DNA of 64,000 nucleotides from Asticcacaulis benevestitus DSM 16100 = ATCC BAA-896 (GCF_000376105.1 NZ_AQWM01000001.1:310001-374000); one strand, 5' to 3'. Positions 8,082 through 18,264 are shown, counted from the stretch's first letter. Notes: a model not told the origin generated them from the letters alone. A program made the numbers and translations.

Positions 8082-8116
8082 TTTAGTTTGTATCGCGAAC
8101 GCTGGAGCGCATTGTC

Positions 8117-8452
8117 ATGCCGTCATTTATCTCCCTGCCGTGGATCTACCTGATCGTCGCCGGGTTGTTTGAAATCTGTTGGGCCATTGGTCTCAAATAC
8201 AGCGCCGGTTTCACCAAACCTGTGCCGTCCCTCTTTACCCTCGTTACCCTGGCGCTCAGCATGGTGCTGCTGTCGAAAGCCGCCAGCACCTTACCGATCG
8301 GCACGGCCTATGCGGTTTGGGTCGGTATTGGAGCACTTGGCGCGGCGGTGATGGGCATATTCCTGTTTCATGAGGCGGTGACGCCGCTGCGCATCCTGTT
8401 TTTGGTCATGCTGCTCAGTTCTATTATCGGCCTGAAGGCGACGGCGGGTTAG
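8117..8452 (+). CDS. gdx: Guanidinium exporter, SMR family (Gdx/SugE)
   Basis: 111-residue small multidrug resistance protein with four transmembrane helices that works as an antiparallel dimer. It matches the Gdx/SugE subtype: the essential membrane glutamate is in AGLFEICWAIGLKYSAGFT, and LPIGTAYAVWVGIGALGAAVMGI plus a C-terminal IIGLKA are typical. Gdx proteins export guanidinium in exchange for protons; older annotations call them quaternary ammonium efflux proteins. The guanidine-III riboswitch directly upstream strongly supports guanidinium as the physiological substrate. Ribosome-binding site GGAG is at 8104-8107, nine bases before the ATG. Confidence 0.95.
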   Translation: MPSFISLPWIYLIVAGLFEICWAIGLKYSAGFTKPVPSLFTLVTLALSMVLLSKAASTLPIGTAYAVWVGIGALGAAVMGIFLFHEAVTPLRILFLVMLLSSIIGLKATAG

Positions 8453-8471
8453 GCGCGTGATCGCTGCTTAA

Positions 8472-10013
<1,542 letters not shown>

Positions 10014-10049
10014 CTATGCCGCCAGACCAGTAACTAAAGGGAGAAGTGT

Positions 10050-10442
10050 ATGACTTACGAACTATGGGTACTGGTCTGGGCCGCTATTCTGGGGCTGGTT
10101 CAGGTGGGCCTGCCGCCGATTGCGGCCATGTCGCGCAAGGGCTACGCCAAATGGAACGCCGGCCCGCGTGATACGGATTTCGACACAGGACCCATGGCGG
10201 GACGCCTTAACCGCGCCTTCGCCAACTTCATGGAAACCTTTGCTTTCTTTGCGGTTATCGTGCTTGCACTCGCCTTTCTTGGCAAGTCAAGCCAGGTGTC
10301 GATCTGGGGCGCTCAGGTTTATCTGGCGGCCCGCATCGTCTATATTCCGCTCTATGCGTTCGGCGTCGTTGGCGTCCGTTCGTTGGCTTGGATTGTTTCG
10401 CTCATCGCCATTCTCATGTGCCTCTATACCCTGTTTGTTTAA
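10050..10442 (+). CDS. MAPEG family membrane protein
   Basis: 130-residue integral membrane protein with about four hydrophobic segments, of the MAPEG group (membrane-associated proteins in eicosanoid and glutathione metabolism). Visible landmarks are the first helix (ELWVLVWAAILGLVQVGL), then RLNRAFANFMETFAFF, where RAxxNxxE is the family signature, and VYLAARIVYIPLYAFGVVGVRS. Eukaryotic members use glutathione; the function of bacterial homologues is mostly unknown, so I make no substrate claim. A ribosome-binding GGGAGAAG sits before the ATG. It lies between guaB and rsmB, with only 9 bases to the latter. Confidence 0.85.
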   Translation: MTYELWVLVWAAILGLVQVGLPPIAAMSRKGYAKWNAGPRDTDFDTGPMAGRLNRAFANFMETFAFFAVIVLALAFLGKSSQVSIWGAQVYLAARIVYIPLYAFGVVGVRSLAWIVSLIAILMCLYTLFV

Positions 10443-10451
10443 GGATCTGAT

Positions 10452-11780
10452 TTGACCCCCGCTGCCCGACTTCAAGCCGCCGCCGATATCCTCGATCAAC
10501 TTTCGGGAACCCGTGCGACTGTCGAAGCCGTTCTGAAACAGTGGGGGCAGGTCAATCGTTACGCCGGATCGAAAGACCGTCGGGCCATTGCCGATCGCGT
10601 CTATCGCTGCCTGCGCGCCAAGCAACGCCTCTTGTGGGCTATGGAACTGACTGAGAAATCACCAGCGCAAGGGCGTGCACTGGTTCTGGCGTCGCTATCG
10701 CTGATCGACGCCATGCCGATCGAAGACATCGAGAGTTTTTTTTGTGGTGAAGGCTATGGGCCCAAACCCCTGACCGCACATGAACGCGAACGCCTGGCGG
10801 TGGGCGAGGGCGAGGCGCCTGCCTGGGTCACCACCGGCCTGCCGGAGTTTGTTGTTTCGCGCTTCGAGCAGCAATTCGGTAAGGCATGGAGCGCCGAGGC
10901 CACCGCCCTGATGATGCCGCGCGCGCCGATCGATCTGCGCGTCAATAGCGCCAAGGCAAACCGTGCGGATATGATGGCGGCACTTGAAGCTGAAGGGTTG
11001 TCGCCCGAAGCAACACCGTTCTCGAAATACGGCGTCCGCCTGAGAGCAGAGCCGCCGCCCAATCTCGTCAAGCTCGATATCTACCAAAGCGGTCAGGTTG
11101 AAATTCAGGACGAGGGCTCACAACTCGCGGCCTTTATCGCCGGTGCCGGTCTTTTGCCCGGGGCCGCTAAGGTGGTCGATTTCTGTGCTGGCGGTGGCGG
11201 TAAAACGCTGGCGCTTGCCCAGATGATGGACGGGAATGGTGAGATTTACGCCTGTGATGTCGTGGAAAAACGCCTCAAAGCCATTGAGCCGCGCCTGATC
11301 CGTGCCGGCGCTACCGCACATTTTATCCACTTCTTCGATCCCGACGATGTCGTCCAGCTCGAAGTGCTGAAAGGCGCCGATCTGGTTCTGGTCGATGCGC
11401 CATGCTCCGGTTCCGGCACCTGGCGTCGCCATCCCGAAGATGCGCATCGTCTCGACGAGGCCAAGATCGAAGGTCTGCATACCTTGCAAACCCAAATTCT
11501 CGACCGTGCCGCACAATGCGTGAAGGTGGGCGGGCGTCTCGTCTATGTCACCTGCTCGGTGCTGGATGATGAAAACGTCCAGACCGCCGACGCTTTCGAA
11601 GCGATGCATCCCAATTACGACGCCCTGCCGATCCATACCCTGTTGGAAAACAGCACGCTCTATATCGATCACGCGGCGCGCCTGAACAAACTGGCCAAAA
11701 CCGGCCATCGCCTATCGCTCACACCCCATACCACTCAGACCGACGGCTTCTTTATCGCCGCCTACACACGGACCCAATAA
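10452..11780 (+). CDS. rsmB: RsmB-like 16S rRNA/tRNA m5C methyltransferase
   Basis: 442-residue Fmu/NSUN-type RNA cytosine-5 methyltransferase. The N-terminal third resembles the NusB-like domain ([24 protein letters not shown]). The SAM-binding motif is [16 protein letters not shown], and the two catalytic cysteines are in [16 protein letters not shown] (motif IV) and [11 protein letters not shown] (motif VI). Its likely target is C967 of 16S rRNA, but RNA specificity cannot be read from sequence. The TTG start at 10452 follows an AAGGA at 10441-10445. It begins 9 bases after the MAPEG gene and ends 2 bases before guaA, consistent with one operon. Confidence 0.85.
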   Translation: MTPAARLQAAADILDQLSGTRATVEAVLKQWGQVNRYAGSKDRRAIADRVYRCLRAKQRLLWAMELTEKSPAQGRALVLASLSLIDAMPIEDIESFFCGEGYGPKPLTAHERERLAVGEGEAPAWVTTGLPEFVVSRFEQQFGKAWSAEATALMMPRAPIDLRVNSAKANRADMMAALEAEGLSPEATPFSKYGVRLRAEPPPNLVKLDIYQSGQVEIQDEGSQLAAFIAGAGLLPGAAKVVDFCAGGGGKTLALAQMMDGNGEIYACDVVEKRLKAIEPRLIRAGATAHFIHFFDPDDVVQLEVLKGADLVLVDAPCSGSGTWRRHPEDAHRLDEAKIEGLHTLQTQILDRAAQCVKVGGRLVYVTCSVLDDENVQTADAFEAMHPNYDALPIHTLLENSTLYIDHAARLNKLAKTGHRLSLTPHTTQTDGFFIAAYTRTQ

Positions 11781-11782
11781 TC

Positions 11783-13345
11783 ATGGCTTCGCTCACTCCC
11801 GAGTCTTCCCGGCACGAAACGCTTCTCATTATCGATTTCGGCTCACAGGTCACCCAACTGATCGCGCGCCGCGTCCGCGAATGCGGCGTCTATTGCGAAA
11901 TCCATCCCTTCACCAAGGCCGACGAGGCGATTGCACGGCTTAAGCCGAAAGCTGTCATCCTGTCGGGTTCGCCGCACAGCGTCATCGATGAAGGTCCGCG
12001 GATCGACGCCAAACTGTTCGACATGGGCGTGCCGGTCTTCGGCATCTGCTATGGCGAGCAACTGATGTGCGAACTGCTGGGCGGCAAGGTCGAAAGTGGC
12101 CATGACCGCGAGTTCGGCCGCGCCGAGATTACCGTCAAGGGCCAGTCGCCGATCTTCAAGGGCCTCGATCAGGTCGAGACGGTGTGGATGAGCCACGGTG
12201 ACCGCGTCACCGCCATTCCGCAAGGCTTCGAGGTCATCGCCACATCGGAAGGCGCGCCCTATGCCGCCATCGCCGATGAAAAGCGCAAGTTCTACGCTGT
12301 GCAGTTCCACCCGGAAGTGGTGCATACCAAGCGCGGCACCGATATGATCCGCAACTTCCTGTTCGAGATCGCTGGCTTCTCGGGTGACTGGTCGATGTCG
12401 GCCTTCCGTGAGGAAATGGTCGCCAAGATCCGCGCCCAGGTCGGGACCGGCAAGGTGATCTGCGGTCTGTCCGGCGGGGTTGACTCTTCGGTCGCCGCCA
12501 TCCTGATCCACGAAGCGATCGGTGAGCAACTGACCTGCGTGTTCGTTGATACCGGCCTGCTGCGTAAGAACGAAGGCGAACAGGTCGTGTCGCTGTTCCG
12601 CAACCACTACAATATCCCGCTGATCCATGTGCAGGCGCAAGACATGTTCCTCGGTGCGCTGGCGGGTGAATCCGATCCCGAAAAGAAGCGCAAGACGATC
12701 GGCAAGCTGTTCATTGACGTCTTCGATAAAGAGGCTGGCAAGATCGACGGCGCCGAATTCCTGGCCCAGGGCACGCTCTATCCGGACGTTGTGGAGAGCA
12801 TCTCACCCCACGGCGGGCCTTCGACGGTCATCAAGTCGCACCACAATGTCGGCGGTTTGCCCGACTATATGAAGTTGAAGCTGGTCGAGCCGTTGCGCGA
12901 ACTCTTCAAGGATGAAGTGCGGGCGCTTGGCCGTGAGCTGGGTCTCGACGCCGCTTTTGTCGGGCGGCATCCGTTCCCGGGGCCGGGCCTGGCCATCCGC
13001 ATTCCGGGCGAAGTGACGCCGGAGAAGGTCAAGACGCTTCAGGACGCCGACGCCATCTACCTCGATGAAATCCGCAAGGCGGGTCTCTACAATGACATTT
13101 GGCAGGCTTTTGCCGTGCTGCTGCCGGTCAAGACGGTCGGCGTCATGGGCGATGCCCGCACCTATGAAGACGTGCTGGCCCTGCGCGCCGTCACCTCGTC
13201 CGACGGCATGACGGCCGATTTCTATGAGTTCCCGTGGGCCGTGCTTGGCCGATGCGCCACCCGCATCGTCAACGAAGTCCGCGGCGTCAACCGCGTGGTT
13301 TATGACGTCACCTCGAAGCCGCCTGGCACCATCGAGTGGGAATAA
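11783..13345 (+). CDS. guaA: GMP synthase (glutamine-hydrolysing)
   Basis: 520-residue bifunctional enzyme that aminates XMP to GMP. The class I glutamine amidotransferase domain (residues about 14-200) has the nucleophile Cys 89 in FGICYGEQ and the His-Glu pair in [10 protein letters not shown]. The ATP-pyrophosphatase domain follows with its P-loop [12 protein letters not shown]. The C-terminal dimerisation domain ends in the usual [19 protein letters not shown]. It starts two bases after rsmB and is in the same run as guaB, so IMP-to-GMP conversion is encoded within 5 kb. Confidence 0.98.
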   Translation: MASLTPESSRHETLLIIDFGSQVTQLIARRVRECGVYCEIHPFTKADEAIARLKPKAVILSGSPHSVIDEGPRIDAKLFDMGVPVFGICYGEQLMCELLGGKVESGHDREFGRAEITVKGQSPIFKGLDQVETVWMSHGDRVTAIPQGFEVIATSEGAPYAAIADEKRKFYAVQFHPEVVHTKRGTDMIRNFLFEIAGFSGDWSMSAFREEMVAKIRAQVGTGKVICGLSGGVDSSVAAILIHEAIGEQLTCVFVDTGLLRKNEGEQVVSLFRNHYNIPLIHVQAQDMFLGALAGESDPEKKRKTIGKLFIDVFDKEAGKIDGAEFLAQGTLYPDVVESISPHGGPSTVIKSHHNVGGLPDYMKLKLVEPLRELFKDEVRALGRELGLDAAFVGRHPFPGPGLAIRIPGEVTPEKVKTLQDADAIYLDEIRKAGLYNDIWQAFAVLLPVKTVGVMGDARTYEDVLALRAVTSSDGMTADFYEFPWAVLGRCATRIVNEVRGVNRVVYDVTSKPPGTIEWE

Positions 13346-13383
13346 CCAGGCTGCAGACCCATACGACATCGAACGGACCCTCA

Positions 13384-13731
13384 ATGCTGACCCTTTATGG
13401 TATTCCCAACTGCGACACGGTGAAAAAGGCACGCGACTGGCTCGACGCCAATCGCGTCGCCTACGCCTTTCATAACTTCAAGACGGACGGCATTGACGAA
13501 GTGCATCTGAAGATCTGGTGCGCAAAGGTGGGTTGGGAAAAGATACTCAACTGGTCGAGTACAACCTTCAAGGCCTTGCCGGACGCAGACAAGCACAATC
13601 TGAATCAGGAAGATGCCATTGCTCTGATGATCGAGCAGCCGTCGATGATCAAGCGGCCTGTTTTCGAGAAGGACGACATCCTGATTGTTGGTTTCAAGCC
13701 CGATTTGATCGACCCCAAAACCCTTCGCTAG
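13384..13731 (+). CDS. ArsC family protein (YffB/Spx-like)
   Basis: 115-residue thioredoxin-fold protein of the ArsC/Spx superfamily, close to the YffB type. The N-terminal motif LYGIPNCDTVKKARDWL carries a single cysteine in place of a CXXC pair. FHNFKTDGID and IEQPSMIKRPVFEKDD follow the family. YffB-like proteins are annotated as arsenate-reductase-related, but a role in arsenate reduction is unproven and a thiol-reductase function is equally possible. The ATG at 13384 gives the standard N-terminus; the frame extends upstream into the guaA end. It may share the guaA transcript (38-base gap). Its 3' end overlaps the opposing DUF2147 gene by four bases. Confidence 0.85.
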   Translation: MLTLYGIPNCDTVKKARDWLDANRVAYAFHNFKTDGIDEVHLKIWCAKVGWEKILNWSSTTFKALPDADKHNLNQEDAIALMIEQPSMIKRPVFEKDDILIVGFKPDLIDPKTLR

Positions 13732-14102
13732 TTTATCCGCGTCCAGATTTCGGTGCGGCAGATACGGCCGCCCAGGATACATTCGCGGGTGAGCAGTTTG
13801 CCGCCATCGAGCGTGACGGTGCCGGGGTAGGTCTTGCCGTCGTCGGGATTGGAGGCGTAGCCCTTCCAACTCGTGGCGGTTTCGCGTTTCAGGTCATGAA
13901 ACACGGTGTCGCCGATATGCGCCTTGCTTTTGGTGTCCGGTTTGCTCCAGACCAGCTTGCCGCACACGCCGTCAGGGCACGGTGCGAAGGTGACGCGCTC
14001 ACGGCCATCGGAACGTTGCCATGTACCGCTAAGGTCAGCGGCCAGTGCCATGGTCGGCGATAGCCACAAGGCTGTCAGGGTAAGGGATAGGATTAAGCGC
14101 AT
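13728..14102 (-). CDS. DUF2147 exported protein
   Basis: 124-residue protein with a cleavable signal peptide (MRLILSLTLTALWLSPTMALA, cut likely after ALA). The DUF2147 domain follows: DLSGTWQRSDG, CPDGVCGKLVW, the NPDDGKTYPGTVTLDGGKLL block and the ending CILGGRICRTEIWTRIN. The paired cysteines may form disulfides in the periplasm. The family is a lipocalin-like beta-barrel of unknown function, widespread in alphaproteobacteria. It lies downstream of the siderophore-interacting protein gene on the same strand (54-base gap). Confidence 0.85.
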   Translation of the reverse strand: MRLILSLTLTALWLSPTMALAADLSGTWQRSDGRERVTFAPCPDGVCGKLVWSKPDTKSKAHIGDTVFHDLKRETATSWKGYASNPDDGKTYPGTVTLDGGKLLTRECILGGRICRTEIWTRIN

Positions 14103-14156
14103 CGACGCCCCCGCGAGATAAGATGGCCACGATAGCCTGTCTTGCTGTAGGTTCCG

Positions 14157-14951
14157 TTAATCGCCGATGGTGTCGTGCGCGCCGGCATCTCCCTTGCGCC
14201 AATAGCCCGACGCCCTGATCCATTGCGGACGGGCGCCATGGTCCTCAATCAGATGCGTGCGGATGAGTTTCGCCTGCGAACTTTCACACGCCACCCAGAT
14301 GTGGACGTCGTTCTGCGGTAGGTGCAGGCCTCTCAAGGCTTCGAGCAGGCTGTTATTCTGTGTCGCCTGACGATAAACCCAGTGAACGCGCAGATCGGCG
14401 TGGGTATTGAAGTGCAGGCGGTCATCGAGGCTATCGACCTCAGCCACAACACAGACCGGCGTGCCGGCGGGCATCTCTTCGAGCCTGCGGGCGATGGCGG
14501 GCAGGGCCGTATCATCACCGATCATGACATAGCCATCGAAGGTCTGCGGGATCAGCGTCGAGCCGCGCGGGCCGCCAATAGTGAGAAGGTCGCCGACCCT
14601 GGCGTTCATCGCCCATAGGCTCGCCGGACCGGCATCATGCAGAGCGAACTCGATATCGAGCGTCTGGGATTTGGCATCAAACTGGCGTGGGGTGTAGTCG
14701 CGCATCACCGGTTTGGGGTCCTCAGGCACCGCACCCATGACGGGCAGGGTCAGGATACCGGTTTCCGGATCGGGAAAGAACAGCTTGACGTGATCATCGA
14801 AGCCCAGCGACTGGAAGCCGTCGAAATCGCCATGGAGACCTATGCGGATCAGGTGAGGGGTGAGTTGGCGTACACCCGTCACCGTCAGTTCCCGCAGACG
14901 CGTTTCATAGCGGACACGTGTTATCGAACGCCCATCGATATGCGTATCCAT
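14157..14951 (-). CDS. Siderophore-interacting FAD-dependent ferric reductase (YqjH/ViuB-like)
   Basis: 264-residue flavoprotein of the SIP family, which releases iron from ferric siderophores by reduction in the cytoplasm. The FAD-binding beta-barrel (about residues 15-130) has the RDYTPR motif that holds the flavin. The C-terminal SIP/NAD(P)H-like domain has GYVMIGDDTALPAIARRLEEMP, the CVVAEVDS segment, WVACESSQAKLIR and the terminal ASGYWRKG. The gene starts two bases after the end of the PadR regulator gene, so they are co-transcribed. That pairing mirrors the YqjI regulator and YqjH ferric reductase of E. coli, which suggests control by metal (nickel or iron) status; this is inference from context. 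Confidence 0.9.
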   Translation of the reverse strand: MDTHIDGRSITRVRYETRLRELTVTGVRQLTPHLIRIGLHGDFDGFQSLGFDDHVKLFFPDPETGILTLPVMGAVPEDPKPVMRDYTPRQFDAKSQTLDIEFALHDAGPASLWAMNARVGDLLTIGGPRGSTLIPQTFDGYVMIGDDTALPAIARRLEEMPAGTPVCVVAEVDSLDDRLHFNTHADLRVHWVYRQATQNNSLLEALRGLHLPQNDVHIWVACESSQAKLIRTHLIEDHGARPQWIRASGYWRKGDAGAHDTIGD

Positions 14952-14953
14952 GG

Positions 14954-15559
14954 CTATAACCTTTCGATCTTTTTGGCGACCTCGTCGATCAGGTCGACGA
15001 TGGCTTCGATCTCTACCTTACCCATGGGCTTCATGCCGCGCGCCTTGAGCGAGGCCTTGAGATTGCCCATGGCGCGGAAGAGCGGGCTGTAATCGCCGTG
15101 TTCGCTGGTCTGGCCATCCATCTGGCTGAACAGTTCGGTGACGGCGGCAGCCTTGTCTTCAAGAAATGCCTTACCGGCGTCGGTGATCTGGGCCGATTTG
15201 CGGCCGTCTTCGCCCGGGGTGATGGTGATGAAACCTTCGTCTTCCAGCCAGCTCAGTGTGGGGTAGATTACGCCGGGGGAAGGGCTGTAGGCGCCGTTGA
15301 ACCGTTCTTCGATCGCCTTGATCAGTTCGTAGCCGTGGCTGGGTTTTTCGTCGATGAGCTTAAGCAGAACCAGACGCAAACCGCCGTGACCAAAGCCCAT
15401 TCTGCCACGGCTCAGGCCATCGCGGCCGCCGCGCATGCCGCGGAAACGCTCCAAAAAAGCTTCGCGTCCGCCGCTGAAGCCGCGACCAAAGCCGTCACGA
15501 TGGCTGAAATTGCGGTCAGGCTGAGCGCCGTGTCCGCGATGATGAAAAAAGCCTCGCAC
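14954..15559 (-). CDS. PadR family regulator with His/Gly-rich N-terminus (YqjI-like)
   Basis: 201-residue transcription factor. Residues about 55-130 form the PadR winged helix: LRLVLLKLIDEKPSHGYEL, then SPSPGVIYPTLSWLEDEGFI and the wing segment GRKSAQITDAGKAFL. The C-terminal helices (about 150-200) should dimerise. The first ~50 residues are rich in His, Gly, Arg and Phe (FFHHRGHG, FSHRDGFGRG, MGFGHGG), like the metal-binding extension of E. coli YqjI, a nickel-responsive repressor of the ferric reductase YqjH. Here the regulator is directly followed by such a reductase. The start is GTG 15559 with AGGAG at 15565-15569. Two AT-rich palindromes upstream are candidate operators. Confidence 0.88.
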   Translation of the reverse strand: MRGFFHHRGHGAQPDRNFSHRDGFGRGFSGGREAFLERFRGMRGGRDGLSRGRMGFGHGGLRLVLLKLIDEKPSHGYELIKAIEERFNGAYSPSPGVIYPTLSWLEDEGFITITPGEDGRKSAQITDAGKAFLEDKAAAVTELFSQMDGQTSEHGDYSPLFRAMGNLKASLKARGMKPMGKVEIEAIVDLIDEVAKKIERL

Positions 15560-15587
15560 GCGAGTCTCCTATAATTAGAGTGTAATG

Positions 15588-15597
15588 AGATATATCG
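15588..15597 (-). promoter_or_regulatory. Candidate PadR operator, proximal copy
   Basis: AGATATATCG, a one-mismatch copy of the palindrome at 15651-15660. It lies 29 bases upstream of the padR GTG start, where bound protein would block the promoter or early transcription. Centre-to-centre distance to the other copy is 63 bases, about six helical turns. Confidence 0.5.
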
Positions 15598-15650
15598 AAT
15601 GTTGGCCTATTTGCGAGTTGATTGCAAGCGCCTTCCTTTCGATGCTATTC

Positions 15651-15660
15651 AGATATATCT
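15651..15660. promoter_or_regulatory. Candidate PadR operator, distal copy
   Basis: AGATATATCT, a perfect 10-base palindrome inside an AT-rich stretch of the region between padR and the divergent membrane-protein gene. It is 147 bases upstream of the latter, so it could affect either promoter. Confidence 0.5.
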
Positions 15661-15806
15661 AAATTGCATCTAATTCAAGGTGGCTACGAAATTATTTTGA
15701 TTACGGAAACTTAATGCGAAACACTGCATCCAAAGGGTGGGTCTCGCGCCTCTTATAAACAAAGGGCCAGTTCAGACTGGGCCGCAACCTTACACAGGAG
15801 TGTATT

Positions 15807-16187
15807 ATGGATTGGGATAGCGCTACAGGCCTTATCGCCGTCATCATGATTTTTGGCATGCCGGTCTTTGTCGTCGGCATCATCTTTTTCTTCATCTACC
15901 GCAGCCGTCAGGAAACGCAGAAGACCCTGCGCATGGCGATTGAGAAGAGCGACAGTCTGCCACCCGAATTTCTCGACACGCTGAAAAGCCTGCAAAAGAA
16001 GCCTAAGACGCCCGCCAATGACATTCGTACAGGTCTTATCCTGATCGCCATTGCGTTGGGGATTGTGGTGTGGAATTTCCTTGATAACGGCTACACGGTT
16101 GACGAAATGTCAGGCTTGGCTGCCATTCCGGGCTTCATTGGCGTCGCGCTGCTTGTTTTGGGCCTGATCGGCAATCGCAAGCAATAA
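15807..16187 (+). CDS. DUF6249-like membrane protein
   Basis: 126-residue inner-membrane protein. An N-terminal transmembrane helix (GLIAVIMIFGMPVFVVGIIF) leads into a short basic cytoplasmic stretch with RSRQETQKTLRMAIEKSDSLPPEF. Two further helices follow near residues 75-90 and 103-122. The arrangement (membrane helix, then an ExxExxLRMAIEKG-like segment) resembles DUF6249 proteins, which I assign with moderate confidence; no function is known. An AGGAG precedes the ATG. It is 32 bases upstream of the ECF sigma gene, and the three genes from here to 17250 form an apparent operon. Confidence 0.7.
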   Translation: MDWDSATGLIAVIMIFGMPVFVVGIIFFFIYRSRQETQKTLRMAIEKSDSLPPEFLDTLKSLQKKPKTPANDIRTGLILIAIALGIVVWNFLDNGYTVDEMSGLAAIPGFIGVALLVLGLIGNRKQ

Positions 16188-16219
16188 GTCGATAGCGGCA
16201 ACCCGGAGCAAACTGAACC

Positions 16220-16798
16220 ATGGCCCTGGCCAGCGACAAGCCTGACCTGACGCGACAATCGGATGTTGACCTCGTGCGCCTGAGCACGGCGGGTGACAAG
16301 CCGGCGTTTGCCGAACTGGTGCGCCGCCATGGCAGCGGTTTGCGTATCCATCTGCGCCGCATGGGGGCGCAGGGCGCCGATGCCGACGACATGGCGCAGG
16401 AGGCCTTTATGAGCGCCTACGAGCACTTGACCGAGTATCGTTTCGACGGCCCCTTTACCGGCTGGCTCAAGCGGATCGCCTCTAGGCGTTACCTTCGCAA
16501 GGTGCGCAACAACAAGAAGTACGTGCTGACCGATGATATCGGCGCTTATGAGCCCGAGCCTATCGCCCACGAAGGTGAATTTCGCGCCCACAATCTCGAT
16601 GCGGCCTTAAATCGCCTTAAACCTGTGGAACGACTGTGCGTCACGCTCAATTTCAGCGGCGACCTGTCCCATCAGGACATAGCCGATGAACTTAAAATTC
16701 CGCTTGGTACAGTGAAAAGTCATATCCGGCGTGCGCTGGATCAGTTGAAGATTATCCTGAGCGTGAAGCCCGCTCCCGTACTGGAAACAGGAACATGA
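16220..16798 (+). CDS. ECF-type RNA polymerase sigma factor
   Basis: 192-residue group IV sigma factor. Region 2 is seen in residues about 24-95 (FAELVRRHGSGLRIHLRRMG, then ADADDMAQEAFMSAYEHL, where DxxDMxQE/A is the core-binding signature, and FTGWLKRIASRRYLRK). Region 4 occupies about 128-180 (ALNRLKPVERLCVTLNFSGDLSHQDIADEL, then IPLGTVKSHIRRALDQLK, a helix-turn-helix). Its last codons overlap the next gene by an ATGA, so the two products are probably made in fixed ratio, as expected for a sigma and a membrane regulator. I see no convincing autoregulated promoter. Confidence 0.92.
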   Translation: MALASDKPDLTRQSDVDLVRLSTAGDKPAFAELVRRHGSGLRIHLRRMGAQGADADDMAQEAFMSAYEHLTEYRFDGPFTGWLKRIASRRYLRKVRNNKKYVLTDDIGAYEPEPIAHEGEFRAHNLDAALNRLKPVERLCVTLNFSGDLSHQDIADELKIPLGTVKSHIRRALDQLKIILSVKPAPVLETGT

Positions 16799-17250
16799 GT
16801 GATTTGAATTTGAAAGACGACGATATCGGCGATCTGTTCGCCGCTGCGCCGGTTTACGACGACTCCGAGGTTTTTCAGGCGCGCGTGATGCGGGGCTTGC
16901 GTTTTAACCTGTGGCTGCGTCAGGGAGTGGTCGTGCTCGCCGGCTTTGTCGGCGGGCTCTATGCTCTGGCACAATTCATCCATATGCCAAATTGGGCCGG
17001 AGGCGAGGGCGGCTCTGCCCCAAAGGTCGCCACGGTGACGCTGACAAAAGCCGCAACTGAAACCGACGAAACCTTGCGCGCCGGCGTCGAATTTTTCGAT
17101 GGCATGGGGAAATCGGCCATGAGCCTGATTGAATCGTCGGCACGATACCTCAACCTTATGCAGACCCCGTTCTTTTTCTGGGTCAGTTTTTCCCTATGTT
17201 TAGCCTGTCTGGCGTTGTATTACGCCTACTCCCAGGAGGAGACGATCTGA
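16795..17250 (+). CDS. Two-helix membrane protein, candidate anti-sigma factor
   Basis: 151-residue protein that I do not recognise by family. The first ~40 residues are acidic and probably cytoplasmic. A transmembrane helix follows (about 45-63, VVVLAGFVGGLYALAQFI), then a periplasmic loop of ~65 residues and a second helix (about 122-142). There is no zinc anti-sigma HxxxCxxC motif. The four-base overlap with the ECF sigma gene and the membrane topology make it a candidate anti-sigma factor of an atypical kind; that is inference from context. It ends 20 bases before panB. Confidence 0.6.
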   Translation: MSDLNLKDDDIGDLFAAAPVYDDSEVFQARVMRGLRFNLWLRQGVVVLAGFVGGLYALAQFIHMPNWAGGEGGSAPKVATVTLTKAATETDETLRAGVEFFDGMGKSAMSLIESSARYLNLMQTPFFFWVSFSLCLACLALYYAYSQEETI

Positions 17251-17270
17251 CACGTCTCCAAAAGACATGA

Positions 17271-18104
17271 GTGAATACCTTGAGCAGCCAAGCCGGTCCC
17301 GCCCGTACCAAACGCATAACCGCACCTGATATCATGAGCCGCAAGGGCCAGACTCCGTTGGTCTGCCTGACGGCCTACACCACGCCCACCGCACGGATCA
17401 TGGACCCGCATTGCGATATTTTGCTGGTTGGCGACAGTCTCGGCATGGTGATCCACGGTCTCCCCAACACTATCGGCGTCACCATGGAAATGATGATTCT
17501 GCATGGACAGGCGGTCATGCGCGGATCGGAGACCGCCTTCGTGGTCATCGACATGCCGTTCGGCTCCTATGAGGCCAGTCCTGAGCAGGCCTTCGCCAAC
17601 GCCGTGCGCCTGCTGAAAGAAACCGGGGCGCAAGCCGTCAAGCTGGAAAGCGGGCCGACGGTCGCTGAGACAATCCGCTACCTGACCGAACGTGGCATCG
17701 CCGTCATGGGCCATGTCGGGTTGCGGCCGCAAGCGGTCAATGTCGAGGGCGGTTTCAAGGCCAAGGGCCGCACGCAGGCCGAGCGCGACAAGGTGATCAA
17801 GGAAGCGCAAGATAGCGAAGCCGCCGGTGCCTTCGCTATCGTCGTTGAGGGCGTGGCGGCCGATCTGGCCGACGAGGTGACCCGTCTGGTCAGTATTCCC
17901 ACCATCGGTATCGGCGCCTCCAATACCTGCGATGGCCAGGTGCTGGTGACCGATGACATGCTTGGCCTGTTCGACTGGACGCCTAAATTCGTCAGACACT
18001 ATGCCGACCTGCGCACCCAGATCAGCACAGCGGTTGAAACTTATGCGAAAGATGTCAGGGATCGTAGCTTCCCTGCCCCACAAGAGACATATTTTGCTAA
18101 ATAA
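17271..18104 (+). CDS. panB: 3-methyl-2-oxobutanoate hydroxymethyltransferase
   Basis: 277-residue ketopantoate hydroxymethyltransferase, which adds a hydroxymethyl group from methylene-tetrahydrofolate to alpha-ketoisovalerate in pantothenate synthesis. Family blocks are clear: [68 protein letters not shown] and the metal/substrate-binding [15 protein letters not shown]. The GTG at 17271 is used here; an in-frame ATG at 17334 would remove 21 poorly conserved residues. An ATG at 17267 is out of frame. panC is not in the window. Confidence 0.96.
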   Translation: MNTLSSQAGPARTKRITAPDIMSRKGQTPLVCLTAYTTPTARIMDPHCDILLVGDSLGMVIHGLPNTIGVTMEMMILHGQAVMRGSETAFVVIDMPFGSYEASPEQAFANAVRLLKETGAQAVKLESGPTVAETIRYLTERGIAVMGHVGLRPQAVNVEGGFKAKGRTQAERDKVIKEAQDSEAAGAFAIVVEGVAADLADEVTRLVSIPTIGIGASNTCDGQVLVTDDMLGLFDWTPKFVRHYADLRTQISTAVETYAKDVRDRSFPAPQETYFAK

Positions 18105-18200
18105 GTAGGGTGGCGGAATTTGATTTTGGGGGAAGCCTGAGCCATGGTGCTGTATCCGGTTGCGTTAACCCTGGCCAAAGGCTAGGTTCGCGCCGAATTG

Positions 18201-18234
18201 GAAGCGCCTGTGCGCCTTAACAGGACGGCGCTTC
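18201..18234 (+). terminator. Hairpin between panB and the yfgM-like gene
   Basis: GAAGCGC(C) at 18201-18208 pairs with (G)GCGCTTC at 18227-18234, and inner CTGT/ACAG can extend the stem. No U tract follows, so this could be a weak panB terminator or a structured leader of the next gene, which starts 30 bases on. Confidence 0.35.
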
Positions 18235-18264
18235 TCCCTGAATATTTGGATATGAGGATTCGCT

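Noticed and set aside
8020-8116. Guanidine-I or guanidine-II (mini-ykkC) riboswitch before gdx.
   Set aside because: The paired ACGR-loop hairpins of class II and the class I core are absent, while the class III core matches closely.
17267-17330. ATG at 17267 as the panB start.
   Set aside because: It is out of frame with panB; GTG 17271 or ATG 17334 are the in-frame options.
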